Below are positions 38,718-48,585 of a stretch of DNA of 64,000 nt, piece by piece. A program made the position numbers and the translations under genes. Position 1 is the first letter of the stretch. Every line of letters begins with the position of its first letter. The stretch is from Streptomyces sp. HSG2 (lineage in GTDB: Bacteria; Actinomycetota; Actinomycetes; Streptomycetales; Streptomycetaceae). The notes under the pieces were generated by a model. The model searched no databases. It saw only the letters and a list, made by a program, of their open reading frames with translations, and had not been told where the DNA came from. The stretch covers positions 1,174,501 to 1,238,500 of the forward strand of contig NZ_CP066801.1 of assembly GCF_016598575.1 (NCBI RefSeq). The letters are read 5' to 3'.

Positions 38718-38921
38718 TCAGGTCAGCGCGGGCTCCGCCTGGTGTGCGTCAACGCTCTCCATGATCCTGTCATGAGAAGCGGCGGCCGCCAGTGCCTCGT
38801 TCTCCGCCTGGATGCGCACGAGCTCGGATTCCAGGTCTTGGACACGCTGCTGGAGCCGTCGCATCTCGGCGAGGAGTCGAGGGTCCGAGCCGCCGACGTA
38901 ACCGAGAAGCGCCTTTGCCAT
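38718..38921 (-). CDS. Small conserved coiled-coil protein
   Basis: 67 aa starting MAKALLGYVGGSDPRLLAEM at the ATG at 38921, with GGAGGA ten bases upstream. RRLQQRVQDLESELVRIQAE is a heptad-repeat helix. The N-terminal MAKALLGYVGG and the C-terminal QAEPALT are shared by Streptomyces homologues (from memory). No known domain; it may act as a partner of a larger coiled-coil protein. The adjacent smc is an obvious but untested candidate. Confidence 0.82.
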   Translation of the reverse strand: MAKALLGYVGGSDPRLLAEMRRLQQRVQDLESELVRIQAENEALAAAASHDRIMESVDAHQAEPALT

Positions 38922-39297
38922 GATGGATGGTCCTCCACAAATGAGTGACCGACCGTAGCGGTTTGGGTCGTAGGGGTTACGCACCCGGGTGCCTGACACT
39001 CTTCACTTGTCTCTGCCGTTCATCCATGCCAAACAGCCGAGGTGCGCGGGGACTTTCAGCGTCTCACCAAAAAGTTTGACGGTCAACACGATCACACCCG
39101 CCGTCGGGGCTCGACCGACGGCCCGAGCCACCCCTCCGGGTACCCGCGTCGACCGGGGTCGGACTGTCGCCGGACACCCCGGTCGCGTCCGCATCCCTTC
39201 CCGGTGTCCGCCCCTCGCCGGTCACCTGCCGTTTTGCGGCGCACTTGTCCACCTGAGACGGCCTTCACCGGTCGGGCGGGCGGCGAGACCGGCGCGA
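38922..39297. other. 376-bp intergenic region
   Basis: No gene seen. Holds a perfect 12-bp palindrome GCACCCGGGTGC (38981-38992), about 60 bp upstream of the small coiled-coil gene, and otherwise no strong structure. Confidence 0.5.
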
Positions 39298-39615
39298 TCA
39301 GCGGATGGCGAATCCCTCGTACCGACCGCGCGGTGTGTCCCAGATCTCGGTGACACCATCGACCCGTCCGGGCGTGTCGCCACCGCGCAACCAGTTCAGC
39401 AAGTCCTCGCAGCAAGCCCTCGGCCCCTCCGCGACGATCTGCACCCGCCCGTCGGCCAGGTTGAGCGCGAAGCCGGTCACGTCGCCGACCTCGAGCGCCC
39501 GGGCCCGGGTGAACCAGCGGAAACCCACACCCTGCACGCACCCCCGCACCCACACGAGCAGGCGAACATCTTCGCTCACGGATGCGACGGGACCGGCCGA
39601 TGTCGTTCCGGACAC
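39298..39615 (-). CDS. acyP: Acylphosphatase
   Basis: Hydrolyses acyl phosphates such as acetyl phosphate. The core [20 protein letters not shown] has the phosphate-binding loop and catalytic Arg, and [19 protein letters not shown] supplies the catalytic Asn; it ends [10 protein letters not shown]. Three starts are possible: ATG 39633, GTG 39615 (with GAGGG five bases upstream, chosen) and GTG 39579, which gives the 93-aa (V)SEDVRLL form usual in the family but lacks a ribosome site. Confidence 0.9.
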   Translation of the reverse strand: MSGTTSAGPVASVSEDVRLLVWVRGCVQGVGFRWFTRARALEVGDVTGFALNLADGRVQIVAEGPRACCEDLLNWLRGGDTPGRVDGVTEIWDTPRGRYEGFAIR

Positions 39616-39665
39616 TTCCACCCTCTGCGCCATGCGGTACCGTCCCGACCCAATGAACTCATATG

Positions 39666-39689
39666 AAACTCACTCGATCAGGTGAGTTT
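39666..39689. promoter_or_regulatory. 24-bp palindromic operator candidate (8-8-8) at the acyP/CAP promoter region
   Basis: Perfect arms AAACTCAC and GTGAGTTT around an 8-bp spacer, within an AT-rich patch about 100 bp upstream of the CAP-domain gene and 50 bp upstream of acyP. Likely a dimer-binding site; the regulator is unknown. Confidence 0.55.
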
Positions 39690-39786
39690 AGTGATGCTCC
39701 TCGCGCCAGGCCGACCGGTCGTCGCGCCGAAGCCCCACCGGAGCATCGTGACGAAGGTTCGAGCGCGGACCAGGAAGGCGCACGAC

Positions 39787-40965
39787 ATGGGACGCCATCG
39801 ACGCTCCGACACCCCGAACTCCGACACGGACCACCGGGGGGAAGCATCCGCCGCGGCGGCGCCGACGCCCGACGGCGACCCCACGCGACCGGGCCCGACG
39901 GAAGAGCACCCGGTGGGCATCGCCCTCTACCTGGACCCCGACGCCGCCGAGCGGGCGCGAGCCGACCAAGCCTACGCGTTCGCTCGGGGCGAGGACTCCT
40001 CCACCCCGGCGGAGGTCGGGCGGAGCGTCGGCCTCTCCCACCGTCACGGCTTCGCGCCCGACACCGGAGGTCGTCGAGTCCCCGCGCACCGACGCCGCCG
40101 TCCCCGCCCGGTGGCGGATCCGCTCCGTACCGGCCTGCTAGGCGCCACCGCCGCCGTCGCCTTCGGCACGATCGCGGTCGCCACCGGCGTGGTCCCCGGC
40201 CTCGACGACTACCGCATCGGGTCGGGGGAGGGCGGGGACGAACCGGCCAAGGCGGCGGCACCGACCGGAGACGCCGCCCCGCACGACGGCACCACCGAGG
40301 CTGGGGAAGCAGAACGCGGGGACACGGGCACCAGCCGAGACCGGGAGCGGACCGTCCTCCCCTCCGAGGACCCCTCGCCGGCCGTGCCCGACGCGCCGAT
40401 CGCCACGCCTGAGGCCGACGAGACGGAGGCCCCGGCTCCGTCGACGACGACGCCCGAAGCCGAGGGCCCACGGGACGCCGAGGATCCACGCGCGCCGTCC
40501 GCCGCCGACGACGTGAACGACCCGGAATCGATTCCCCGGGAGATCGAGGAGGCGGAGCGGCCCGCGGCACCCGCGACGGAGCCGCCGGAGGGAGTCGCCG
40601 AGGCCGAGGTGGTGAGGCTGGTCAACATCGAGCGGGCCCAGGCCGGCTGCCGCCCGCTCGAAACGGACGGGGCTCTCGCGGGGATGGCGGGCGACTTCAG
40701 CCGGGCCATGGCCGAACAGGGCTTCTTCGACCACACCGCCCCAGGTGGGACGACCCCCTGGGACCGCGCCGAACAAGCCGGGATAGCCGACCTGGGCGGG
40801 GAGAACATCGCCCGCGGCCAAGCGGACGCGGCGACGGTGGTGGACGCGTGGATGAGCAGCCCGGGCCACCGCGCCAACATACTGAACTGCGACTTCCGCA
40901 CCCTGGGGGTGGGGGTCCACTTCGGTTCGGGCGGCCCCTGGTGGACACAGGACTTCGGCTACTGA
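39787..40965 (+). CDS. Membrane-anchored CAP (SCP/PR-1) domain protein
   Basis: 392 aa from the ATG at 39787 with AGGAAGG eight bases upstream. The first ~115 residues are hydrophilic. One membrane segment follows (LLGATAAVAFGTIAVATGVV), then ~150 residues rich in Glu, Pro, Ala and Thr, and a C-terminal CAP domain of about 120 residues (VVRLVNIERAQAGCRPL, FFDHTAPGGTTPWDRAEQAG, GENIARGQADAATVVDAWM, SPGHRANILN, WWTQDFGY). Bacterial CAP proteins of this type are extracellular; roles are poorly known. Topology suggests the CAP domain is outside on a flexible stalk. Confidence 0.88.
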   Translation: MGRHRRSDTPNSDTDHRGEASAAAAPTPDGDPTRPGPTEEHPVGIALYLDPDAAERARADQAYAFARGEDSSTPAEVGRSVGLSHRHGFAPDTGGRRVPAHRRRRPRPVADPLRTGLLGATAAVAFGTIAVATGVVPGLDDYRIGSGEGGDEPAKAAAPTGDAAPHDGTTEAGEAERGDTGTSRDRERTVLPSEDPSPAVPDAPIATPEADETEAPAPSTTTPEAEGPRDAEDPRAPSAADDVNDPESIPREIEEAERPAAPATEPPEGVAEAEVVRLVNIERAQAGCRPLETDGALAGMAGDFSRAMAEQGFFDHTAPGGTTPWDRAEQAGIADLGGENIARGQADAATVVDAWMSSPGHRANILNCDFRTLGVGVHFGSGGPWWTQDFGY

Positions 40966-41035
40966 CCGTTCCCGCCGGGCTGCCCCGAACTCCGATGAGC
41001 TCGCGTGAGGCCGTGTCGGGGCCGACCACGGCCCC

Positions 41036-41908
41036 TCAGTGGTCCGACCGCCGGACCGGGCGAGGTGGTGGCTGGCACCTCGGGCAGAAATGGCTGGAGC
41101 GGTTCATCCACGCCACGCGCCGTATCGGGGTGTCGCAGCGACGACAGGGCGCGCCTTCGCGCCCGTAGGCGTCCAGTGATCGGTCGAAGTAGCCGGATTC
41201 GCCGTTGACGTTGACGTAGAGGCTGTCGAAGCTGGTACCGCCCTCGGCCAGCGCGTCGGACATCACGTCGCGAGCGTGGTCGACCAAGGCCAGGCTCCGG
41301 TCGCGGCCCAGGGTGGCGGTGGGGCGGTCGTGGTGCAGGCGAGCCCGCCACAGCGCCTCGTCCGCGTAGATGTTGCCGACCCCACTGATCAGTGACTGGT
41401 CGAGCAGCGCTCGTTTGACCGTGGTCCGCTTCCCGCGCAGTGCCCTCTGGAAGGCCTCCGCGTCGAAGCGCGGGTCGAGCGGGTCCCGGGCGATGTGTCC
41501 GACGGCTTCCGGCAGGCCGTCGCCCCTGGTGTCGTGCAAAGACAGCCCGCCGAAGGTGCGCTGGTCGACGAAGCGGAGCTCGGTTCCGAGATCGTCCGCG
41601 AACCGGAATCGCGCCCTCAGGTGCCGCTCGTCCGGAGCGCCGTCGGGCCGGACCAGAAGCTGGCCGCTCATGCCGAGGTGGGCCAGGACCGCCTGCCCGG
41701 TCTCCTCAAGCGGCAGCCAGAGGTACTTCCCGCGGCGGCCGGGCGGGCCGATGAGGTGTCCGGCGGTCCGAAGCGCGAAGTCCTCGGGCCCGCCGGGGTG
41801 CCTGCGCACCGCGCGGGGGTGGAACACCTCGACGGTGTCGATCGTCCTGCCGGCGACCCACCTGTACAGGCCGCGCCGCACGACCTCGACCTCGGGCAGC
41901 TCCGGCAT
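41036..41908 (-). CDS. mutM: Formamidopyrimidine-DNA glycosylase (Fpg/MutM)
   Basis: Removes 8-oxoguanine and formamidopyrimidines. 290 aa starting [14 protein letters not shown]: the exposed Pro after Met removal is the catalytic nucleophile, and Glu3 is also catalytic. Contains [20 protein letters not shown] and the zinc finger [20 protein letters not shown] ending CPRC. The ATG at 41908 has GGGAGGAACG upstream. It lies 76 bp after rnc, as in other Streptomyces. Confidence 0.96.
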   Translation of the reverse strand: MPELPEVEVVRRGLYRWVAGRTIDTVEVFHPRAVRRHPGGPEDFALRTAGHLIGPPGRRGKYLWLPLEETGQAVLAHLGMSGQLLVRPDGAPDERHLRARFRFADDLGTELRFVDQRTFGGLSLHDTRGDGLPEAVGHIARDPLDPRFDAEAFQRALRGKRTTVKRALLDQSLISGVGNIYADEALWRARLHHDRPTATLGRDRSLALVDHARDVMSDALAEGGTSFDSLYVNVNGESGYFDRSLDAYGREGAPCRRCDTPIRRVAWMNRSSHFCPRCQPPPRPVRRSDH

Positions 41909-41984
41909 CGTTCCTCCCGGTGTGCCATGACGCCGCCCGCGCGGGTCGGCGACCGCGGCGGACGGTCGTTCGGCGCCCTCGTGT

Positions 41985-42809
41985 TCAGGTGCCGGGCGAC
42001 GGCGGGGCGCCATGGGGGGGATCGGCCGCGTCCACCGCGCGTCGATCGGCGACGGACCGGATTGACCGCCAAGCGGTCTCGGCGGCCTGCTGCTCCGCCT
42101 CCTTCTTGCTGCGGCCGGTGCCGGTGCCGTACGAGACGCCTCCGACGCGGGCGGCAGCGGTGAAGACCTTCTCGTGGTCGGGGCCCGTCTCCGACACGAG
42201 GTACTCGGGGACACCCAACCCTTCGGTGGCGGTGAGTTCCTGCAACGAGGTCTTCCAGTCCAGACCGGCACCGAGACCAGAGGACTTCTCGATCAGCGGA
42301 TCGAAGAGTCGGTGCACCAATTCGGACGCCGCGTCCAGTCCCCGGTCGAGGTACACCGCGCCGATCACGGCCTCCAGGGTGTCGGCGAGGATGGATGCCT
42401 TGTCCCGTCCGCCCGTGCCCTCTTCGCCGCGGCCGAGCCGGATGAAGGAACCCAGGTCGAGCCCGCGTCCGACCCCCGCCAGCGCGCGCGAGTTGACCAC
42501 GGCGGCCCGTAGCTTGGCCAACTGGCCTTCGGGCAGGTCGGGGTGGGTGCGATACAGCGTGTCCGTGACCACGAGACCGAGGACGGAGTCCCCCAGGAAC
42601 TCCAGCCGCTCGTTCGTGGGGAGGCCGCCGTTCTCGTACGCGTAACTCCGGTGCGTCAGCGCACGCACCAGAAGGGCGGACTCGACCTGGTAGCCGAGCC
42701 GCCCCTCCAGAAGCGTGTGGGACGAGGCCTGGTTGTCCGCCTTCTTCCTGACAGGAGGAGCCGACTGGGGGTCTTCCGTCTTCTTGGCAGTGGACACAGT
42801 GCCTGTCAC
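41985..42809 (-). CDS. rnc: Ribonuclease III
   Basis: Cuts double-stranded RNA during rRNA maturation and mRNA decay. In S. coelicolor it is AbsB, needed for antibiotic production. 274 aa from the GTG at 42809 ((V)[12 protein letters not shown]), 7 bp after rpmF. The catalytic signature is [18 protein letters not shown], with the second acidic site [17 protein letters not shown]-terminal dsRNA-binding domain follows ([39 protein letters not shown]). A GTG four codons later is an alternative start. Confidence 0.95.
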   Translation of the reverse strand: MTGTVSTAKKTEDPQSAPPVRKKADNQASSHTLLEGRLGYQVESALLVRALTHRSYAYENGGLPTNERLEFLGDSVLGLVVTDTLYRTHPDLPEGQLAKLRAAVVNSRALAGVGRGLDLGSFIRLGRGEEGTGGRDKASILADTLEAVIGAVYLDRGLDAASELVHRLFDPLIEKSSGLGAGLDWKTSLQELTATEGLGVPEYLVSETGPDHEKVFTAAARVGGVSYGTGTGRSKKEAEQQAAETAWRSIRSVADRRAVDAADPPHGAPPSPGT

Positions 42810-42816
42810 CAGCCGC

Positions 42817-42990
42817 TCAGACCTCGAGGACCTGGCGCTTGTTGTAGGTGCCACATGACGGGCACGCGATGTGCTGCTGCTTGGGCTCGTGGCAGCGCTC
42901 ACACGCAACCAGGGTGGGGACCGCAGCCTTCCACTGCGACCGGCGGTGGCGCGTGTTGCTGCGCGACATCTTCCGCTTCGGAACAGCCAC
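42817..42990 (-). CDS. rpmF: 50S ribosomal protein L32 (zinc-binding form)
   Basis: 57 aa starting (V)[19 protein letters not shown] at a GTG with AGGAGAAG upstream. It carries CERC and CPSC, the four-Cys zinc site of the C+ form of L32. It follows yceD with 2 bp between stop and start, the common yceD-rpmF-rnc order. Earlier in-frame codons are not conserved. Confidence 0.96.
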   Translation of the reverse strand: MAVPKRKMSRSNTRHRRSQWKAAVPTLVACERCHEPKQQHIACPSCGTYNKRQVLEV

Positions 42991-42992
42991 GG

Positions 42993-43637
42993 CTACTTCT
43001 CCTGCTTCTCGTCGACGCCCGGTTCGGCGCCGCTCTTCTCGTCGTTCTCGCCGTCCCTGATGGATTCGGCGAGTCCCTGCAGTGCCGCCCAACGGATGTC
43101 GACGGCGTCATGGTGGTGTCCCGGGTCGTCCGCGAGCCGTGCTCCACACTCGGCGCACAGCCCGGGACAGTCCTCCCGGCACACCGGCCGCATCGGCAGT
43201 GCGAGCACCACCGCGTCACGCAGCACGGGTTCGAGGCCGATCAAGCCGTCCTCGACATGGAGCCTGTCCTCGTCGTCCTCGGCGTCGTCGCCGGGCTCCG
43301 CGATCACGCGGCCCCGGTCGTCGGCGTCAGGGTACGAGAACATCTCCTGGAAATCCGCTTCGAGCTCCAGCTCGACCGGCTCCAGACACCTTACGCACTC
43401 CCCCGTGGCCCGTGCACGGCCGGTGCCCGTGACGAGGACACCCTCCATCACCGACTCGAGCCGAAGGTCCAGCTCCAGCGGAGCGCCCTCCGGGACTCCG
43501 ACGACCCCGGCGATCCCCAGCTCCGCCGGGGCGTCGAGGTCCCGGGTCAGCCGCCTCATCGCACCGGGTCGACGACCCAGCTCATGAGTGTCGATCACGA
43601 GGGGGTCACGGTGGTCGAGGCGGGCGTTCAGAGCCAT
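42993..43637 (-). CDS. yceD: DUF177/YceD family protein
   Basis: 214 aa starting [20 protein letters not shown]. It has [20 protein letters not shown] and the C-terminal [16 protein letters not shown], with Cys pairs typical of the DUF177 family that precedes rpmF in most bacteria. Its E. coli relative affects 23S rRNA accumulation; the exact role is unsettled. The tail is acidic. Start chosen at the Met opening the conserved region; AGGA lies directly before it. Confidence 0.92.
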   Translation of the reverse strand: MALNARLDHRDPLVIDTHELGRRPGAMRRLTRDLDAPAELGIAGVVGVPEGAPLELDLRLESVMEGVLVTGTGRARATGECVRCLEPVELELEADFQEMFSYPDADDRGRVIAEPGDDAEDDEDRLHVEDGLIGLEPVLRDAVVLALPMRPVCREDCPGLCAECGARLADDPGHHHDAVDIRWAALQGLAESIRDGENDEKSGAEPGVDEKQEK

Positions 43638-43758
43638 TCCTGCTTTCGATCTTCGGGCTCGGTGAGCTGCCGCCGGCGACGGGGCAGCGCTGATCGCTGA
43701 CGTGCGCGCGACCGAAGAGCCAGGATACTGGACCTTCCGCCGTTGACCCAACCCGGCC

Positions 43759-44877
43759 TCAGCGGCCCCCCTCGTCGTAGGGCGGATCATAGCGAATCGG
43801 CTGCTCAGGGCCGACCTCGGCGGTCCCGTAGGGGTCGGTGTCCGGGTAGCCGCCCCTCGCATCGCCGGGGGCCGCCGGATCGTAGGCGGCGACGCCGTAG
43901 CCCCCCACTCCGTCGCCGTACCCCTGATACCCGCCGTAAGGCTCGGCGGATCGACCGTCGGCGTAGGCGGCGTACCCAGGGCCGTATCCATAGGGTTCCG
44001 GGGCGCCCGGCGACACCGGTGTCGGTGGCTCGGCGTAGTCCTCCGTCCGCGACATGCGGACGCGCGGCGCAGGCACCGGCGTATGCGAGTAACCCTTGCC
44101 GGGCTCCTGGGCACGCGGCGCGGGCACCGTCGCCCCGCGGTCGGCGGGGGTGTCGGCGGGGGCCGCGAGGTCGGCCAGGTAGTCGGCGTCGCTGGAGTAC
44201 CTCGACGGGCTCGACTCCTCGGCGAGAGCGCCGAGGTCGTCGGTCGCGATCCGGCCGTGCAGCTTCTCCCGGCCTCGTCCCACGGCCTCCAGGGTGGCGG
44301 TGAGCACCGACTCGAAGGCACCCAGCTTGGCGTCGACGTACGCGTCGGCGTCCTGGCGGCCGGACTCCGGGTCCTGACCGCGCCGAGGGTAGTCGTCCTC
44401 GGAGTCGAGGTTGCCGCCGCCGGTGCTCGGGAGATCACCGCCCAGGAGCCTCTCCCGTCCGCGACCCACCGATCCGAGCGTCTTGGTCAGGACCACCTCG
44501 AAGTTGGCGAGCTTGGAGTCGACGTACTCGTCGGCCTCGGCGCGGATCGCCTCCGCCTCCTCGCGGGCTTCGGCGAGCATCCGATCGGCCTCGGCCCTCG
44601 ACCGGCGTGCCACCTCCGTGTCGGAGACGAGGGAGCCGCGTTCGGCGTGCGCGGCACCGATGATCCGGTCGGCCTCCTCCCGGGCCCGGGTGACCACCTG
44701 GTCGCGATCGCCGATCAACTCCTCGGCCCTGGCCAGGGAGCCCGGCAGGGCGTCTCTCACCTCGTCGAGCAGCGCGAGGAGACCGGCGCGGTTGATCACG
44801 CACGAGGCCGACATGGGCATGGCGCGGGCACCCGCGACCAAGGTGACGATCTCGTCCAGCTTCTTCTGCACGTCCAC
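43759..44877 (-). CDS. DivIVA-like coiled-coil cell-division protein
   Basis: 372 aa from a GTG. Residues 1-130 form a near-continuous helix (MDVQKKLDEIVTLVAGARAM; DQVVTRAREEADRIIGAAHA; RRSRAEADRMLAEAREEAEA), similar to DivIVA/ATP-synthase-b-like coiled coils. Two similar segments follow, YVDSKLANFEVVLTKTLGSV and YVDAKLGAFESVLTATLEAV, which look like an internal duplication. The C-terminal ~150 residues are Pro/Gly/Tyr-rich and disordered. Probably a cytoskeletal or polar-growth helper (inference). Confidence 0.85.
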   Translation of the reverse strand: MDVQKKLDEIVTLVAGARAMPMSASCVINRAGLLALLDEVRDALPGSLARAEELIGDRDQVVTRAREEADRIIGAAHAERGSLVSDTEVARRSRAEADRMLAEAREEAEAIRAEADEYVDSKLANFEVVLTKTLGSVGRGRERLLGGDLPSTGGGNLDSEDDYPRRGQDPESGRQDADAYVDAKLGAFESVLTATLEAVGRGREKLHGRIATDDLGALAEESSPSRYSSDADYLADLAAPADTPADRGATVPAPRAQEPGKGYSHTPVPAPRVRMSRTEDYAEPPTPVSPGAPEPYGYGPGYAAYADGRSAEPYGGYQGYGDGVGGYGVAAYDPAAPGDARGGYPDTDPYGTAEVGPEQPIRYDPPYDEGGR

Positions 44878-44976
44878 CGTGTGCTCGCCACTCCCTACGC
44901 GACTGGATGGTCGGACGGAAGACGACTGTACGGCGCCGCACCGCGGGAGGGGGACCGCCTCGGGGGCGGGTCCGCC

Positions 44977-46070
<1,094 letters not shown>

Positions 46071-46215
46071 CTGTGTCGAATCCTTGGTGGAGGGGACGTG
46101 TGGCTCCCCAGTGTGGCAGGCGCGGCGGCGGTGACAGGGGGCGCGGCGTGCGGCCCGACGGGGTCGGTCGGCGGGTGCGGCCCGACGGGCGGCTCCAACG
46201 CCCGGCCCGCGGACC

Positions 46216-48462
46216 TCACCCCTTCTCCAGATAGCGCTCCCGCTCGGCGTCGAGCAACGCCTCCAAGGCCGTGCGCAGCCCGGGCAGATGAGTCAGCTCC
46301 GGGTCCGCGGACACCACCGCGAACGCCTCCTGTCGCGCCTCCTCGATGATGTCCTCGTCCTCCAGAACGGTCAGTACGCGCAACGACGTCCGAGCCCCGG
46401 ACTGGGCCCTGCCCAGCACGTCTCCCTCACGGCGCTGCTCCAGGTCGACCCGGGACAGTGCGAAGCCGTCCTGCGTCGAGGCGACGGCTGCCAGCCGGCG
46501 GCGGGCCGGGCTCCCCTCCGGCGCCTCGGTGACCAGCAGGCACAGCCCGGCCGCGGCACCGCGACCGACCCGGCCGCGCAACTGGTGGAGCTGGGAGACC
46601 CCGAAGCGGTCGGCGTCCATGATCACCATGACGGTGGCGTTGGGTACGTCCACCCCCACCTCGACGACGGTGGTGGCGACGAGCACGTGCGTCTCCGCCG
46701 CCGAGAAGCGCCGCATCGCGGCGTCCTTGTCCTCGGGTGGCATCCGGCCGTGCAGGACGCCCACGGAGAGGCCGCGGAGCGGACCGGCGGCGAGCCGGTC
46801 CGCCATGTCGAGGACGGCGACCGGCGGGCGTCTGTCGGTCGTCTCCTCGGAGTCGGACGGCGCGTGCCCGGACGACCGCTCTCCGGGCTCGCCCTCCTCG
46901 TCCCCGATGCGGGGGCACACCACGTACGCCTGGTGCCCTCGGATCACCTCCTCGCGGACCCGCTCCCAGGCGCGGGTGAGGAAGTGGGGCTTGTCGGCGG
47001 CCGGGACGACGTGGCTGGCGATGGGCGAGCGTCCGGCCGGGAGTTGGTCGAGGACCGAGGTGTCGAGATCCCCGAAGACGGTCATCGCGACCGTGCGCGG
47101 GATGGGCGTGGCGGTCATGACCAACAGGTGCGGGGAGCCCCCGCCGCGGGCGTCCGCCTTGCCGCGCAGGGCGTCGCGTTGCTCCACACCGAAGCGGTGC
47201 TGCTCGTCGACGACGACCAGCCCCAGATCGTGGAAGCGCACGGAGTCCTCGATGAGCGCGTGGGTCCCGACGACGATCCCGGCCTCGCCGGTGGCCAGTT
47301 CGAGGAGGACCCGGCGCCGCTCCGCTGCGCTCGTGGAACCCGTGAGCAGTGTCACCCTCGTGGCGTGCTCGGCGGCGTCGAGCATGCCGCCCCGCCCCAG
47401 CCCTCCGAGCATCTCGACCATGGAGCGATGGTGCTGCTGCGCCAGCACCTCGGTCGGCGCCAGCATCGCGGCCTGCCCGCCCGCGTCGACGACTGCGAGC
47501 ATGGCACGCAGCGCCACCAGCGTCTTGCCGGAGCCGACCTCCCCCTGGAGGAGTCGGTGCATCGGATGGTCGGAAGCGAGGTCGTCGAGGATCTCCAGGG
47601 ACACTCGCCGTTGGCCGTCGGTGAGAGTGAAGGGCAGCCTCTCGTCGAAGGCGGCCAGCAGACCGTCCGGGGCCGCCTTTCTCGCCACGGCGGGGAGCAG
47701 GTTCTCCGCGTGCCGGCGGCGGGCCAGCGCGACCTGGAGGACGAAGGCCTCGTCCCACTTCAGTCGCGCGCGGGCGCGATCGACGTCGACCTGGGATCGA
47801 GGGCGGTGGATCTTGACCAGCGCCTGGGACAGGGAATCGAGGTCCCGCCCCTCGCGCAGGGTCGCGGGCAGAGGGTCGATCGCGTCCTCGGCGGCGGGCA
47901 GCACGGTCTGGACGGCCTTGGCGATCTTCCAGGACTCCAGCTTGGCGGTGGCCGGGTACAGGGGGATCAGGGAACCGGCCCAGTCCTCGGCCGCGGCGTC
48001 CTCGGCGGGCTCGCCCCCCTCGTCGCGCAACAACTCGTACGCCGGGTGCGCGAGCTGGAGCCGGCGGTTGAAGACGGAGACCCTGCCCGCGAACATGGCC
48101 CTGGTTCCCGGCAGCAGTTCCTTGTGGGGCTTGTGCGCGCCGGCGCCGAAGAAGACCAGCCGCAGCCGACCGCTGCCGTCGGTGATCGTCACCTCGAGTC
48201 GACGGCCCTTGCCGCCAGGAGCCCTGGCGGAGGCGAAGGCGTGGAGTCGGGCCTCCGCCACCTGGGCCACGACCGTGACGTGCTCGTCCATGGGCAGATC
48301 GACGAGGTGGGTGAGCCGGCCGCGCTCCTCGTACCGACGTGGGTAGTGGTGGAGGAGGTCGCCGACGGTGTGCAGGCCGAGATGCTCGGCCATCACCTTC
48401 GCCGTGGTGGGGCCGAGCACCGCCTTCAAGGGGCGTTCCAGAGGTTCTCGCAGCGCGGGCAC
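46216..48462 (-). CDS. recG: ATP-dependent DNA helicase RecG
   Basis: Reverses stalled forks and branch-migrates Holliday junctions. 748 aa from the GTG at 48462 ((V)PALREPLERPLKAVLG); earlier GTG codons at 48475-48480 are possible. The wedge domain contains LHHYPRRYEERGRLT. Helicase motifs: LLQGEVGSGKTLVALRAML (I), VVDEQHRFGVEQRDAL (DExH), MTATPIPRTVAM (III), VATTVVEVGVDVPNATVMVI and QLRGRVGRGAAAGLCLL (V, VI). An acidic insert (EEGEPGERSSGHAPSDSEE) interrupts the second helicase domain. Confidence 0.96.
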   Translation of the reverse strand: MPALREPLERPLKAVLGPTTAKVMAEHLGLHTVGDLLHHYPRRYEERGRLTHLVDLPMDEHVTVVAQVAEARLHAFASARAPGGKGRRLEVTITDGSGRLRLVFFGAGAHKPHKELLPGTRAMFAGRVSVFNRRLQLAHPAYELLRDEGGEPAEDAAAEDWAGSLIPLYPATAKLESWKIAKAVQTVLPAAEDAIDPLPATLREGRDLDSLSQALVKIHRPRSQVDVDRARARLKWDEAFVLQVALARRRHAENLLPAVARKAAPDGLLAAFDERLPFTLTDGQRRVSLEILDDLASDHPMHRLLQGEVGSGKTLVALRAMLAVVDAGGQAAMLAPTEVLAQQHHRSMVEMLGGLGRGGMLDAAEHATRVTLLTGSTSAAERRRVLLELATGEAGIVVGTHALIEDSVRFHDLGLVVVDEQHRFGVEQRDALRGKADARGGGSPHLLVMTATPIPRTVAMTVFGDLDTSVLDQLPAGRSPIASHVVPAADKPHFLTRAWERVREEVIRGHQAYVVCPRIGDEEGEPGERSSGHAPSDSEETTDRRPPVAVLDMADRLAAGPLRGLSVGVLHGRMPPEDKDAAMRRFSAAETHVLVATTVVEVGVDVPNATVMVIMDADRFGVSQLHQLRGRVGRGAAAGLCLLVTEAPEGSPARRRLAAVASTQDGFALSRVDLEQRREGDVLGRAQSGARTSLRVLTVLEDEDIIEEARQEAFAVVSADPELTHLPGLRTALEALLDAERERYLEKG

Positions 48463-48585
48463 GGGTCCATTGCACACCACGGCACCGACAGCGGCGCGGT
48501 ACGCGCCGCTCCTCCCGCGTGTACGGCTCCGGCCCGCCGGGGCGCACGGCCTGGGCACCCGGTCGGGCGGCGCGAACCTCGGCGC

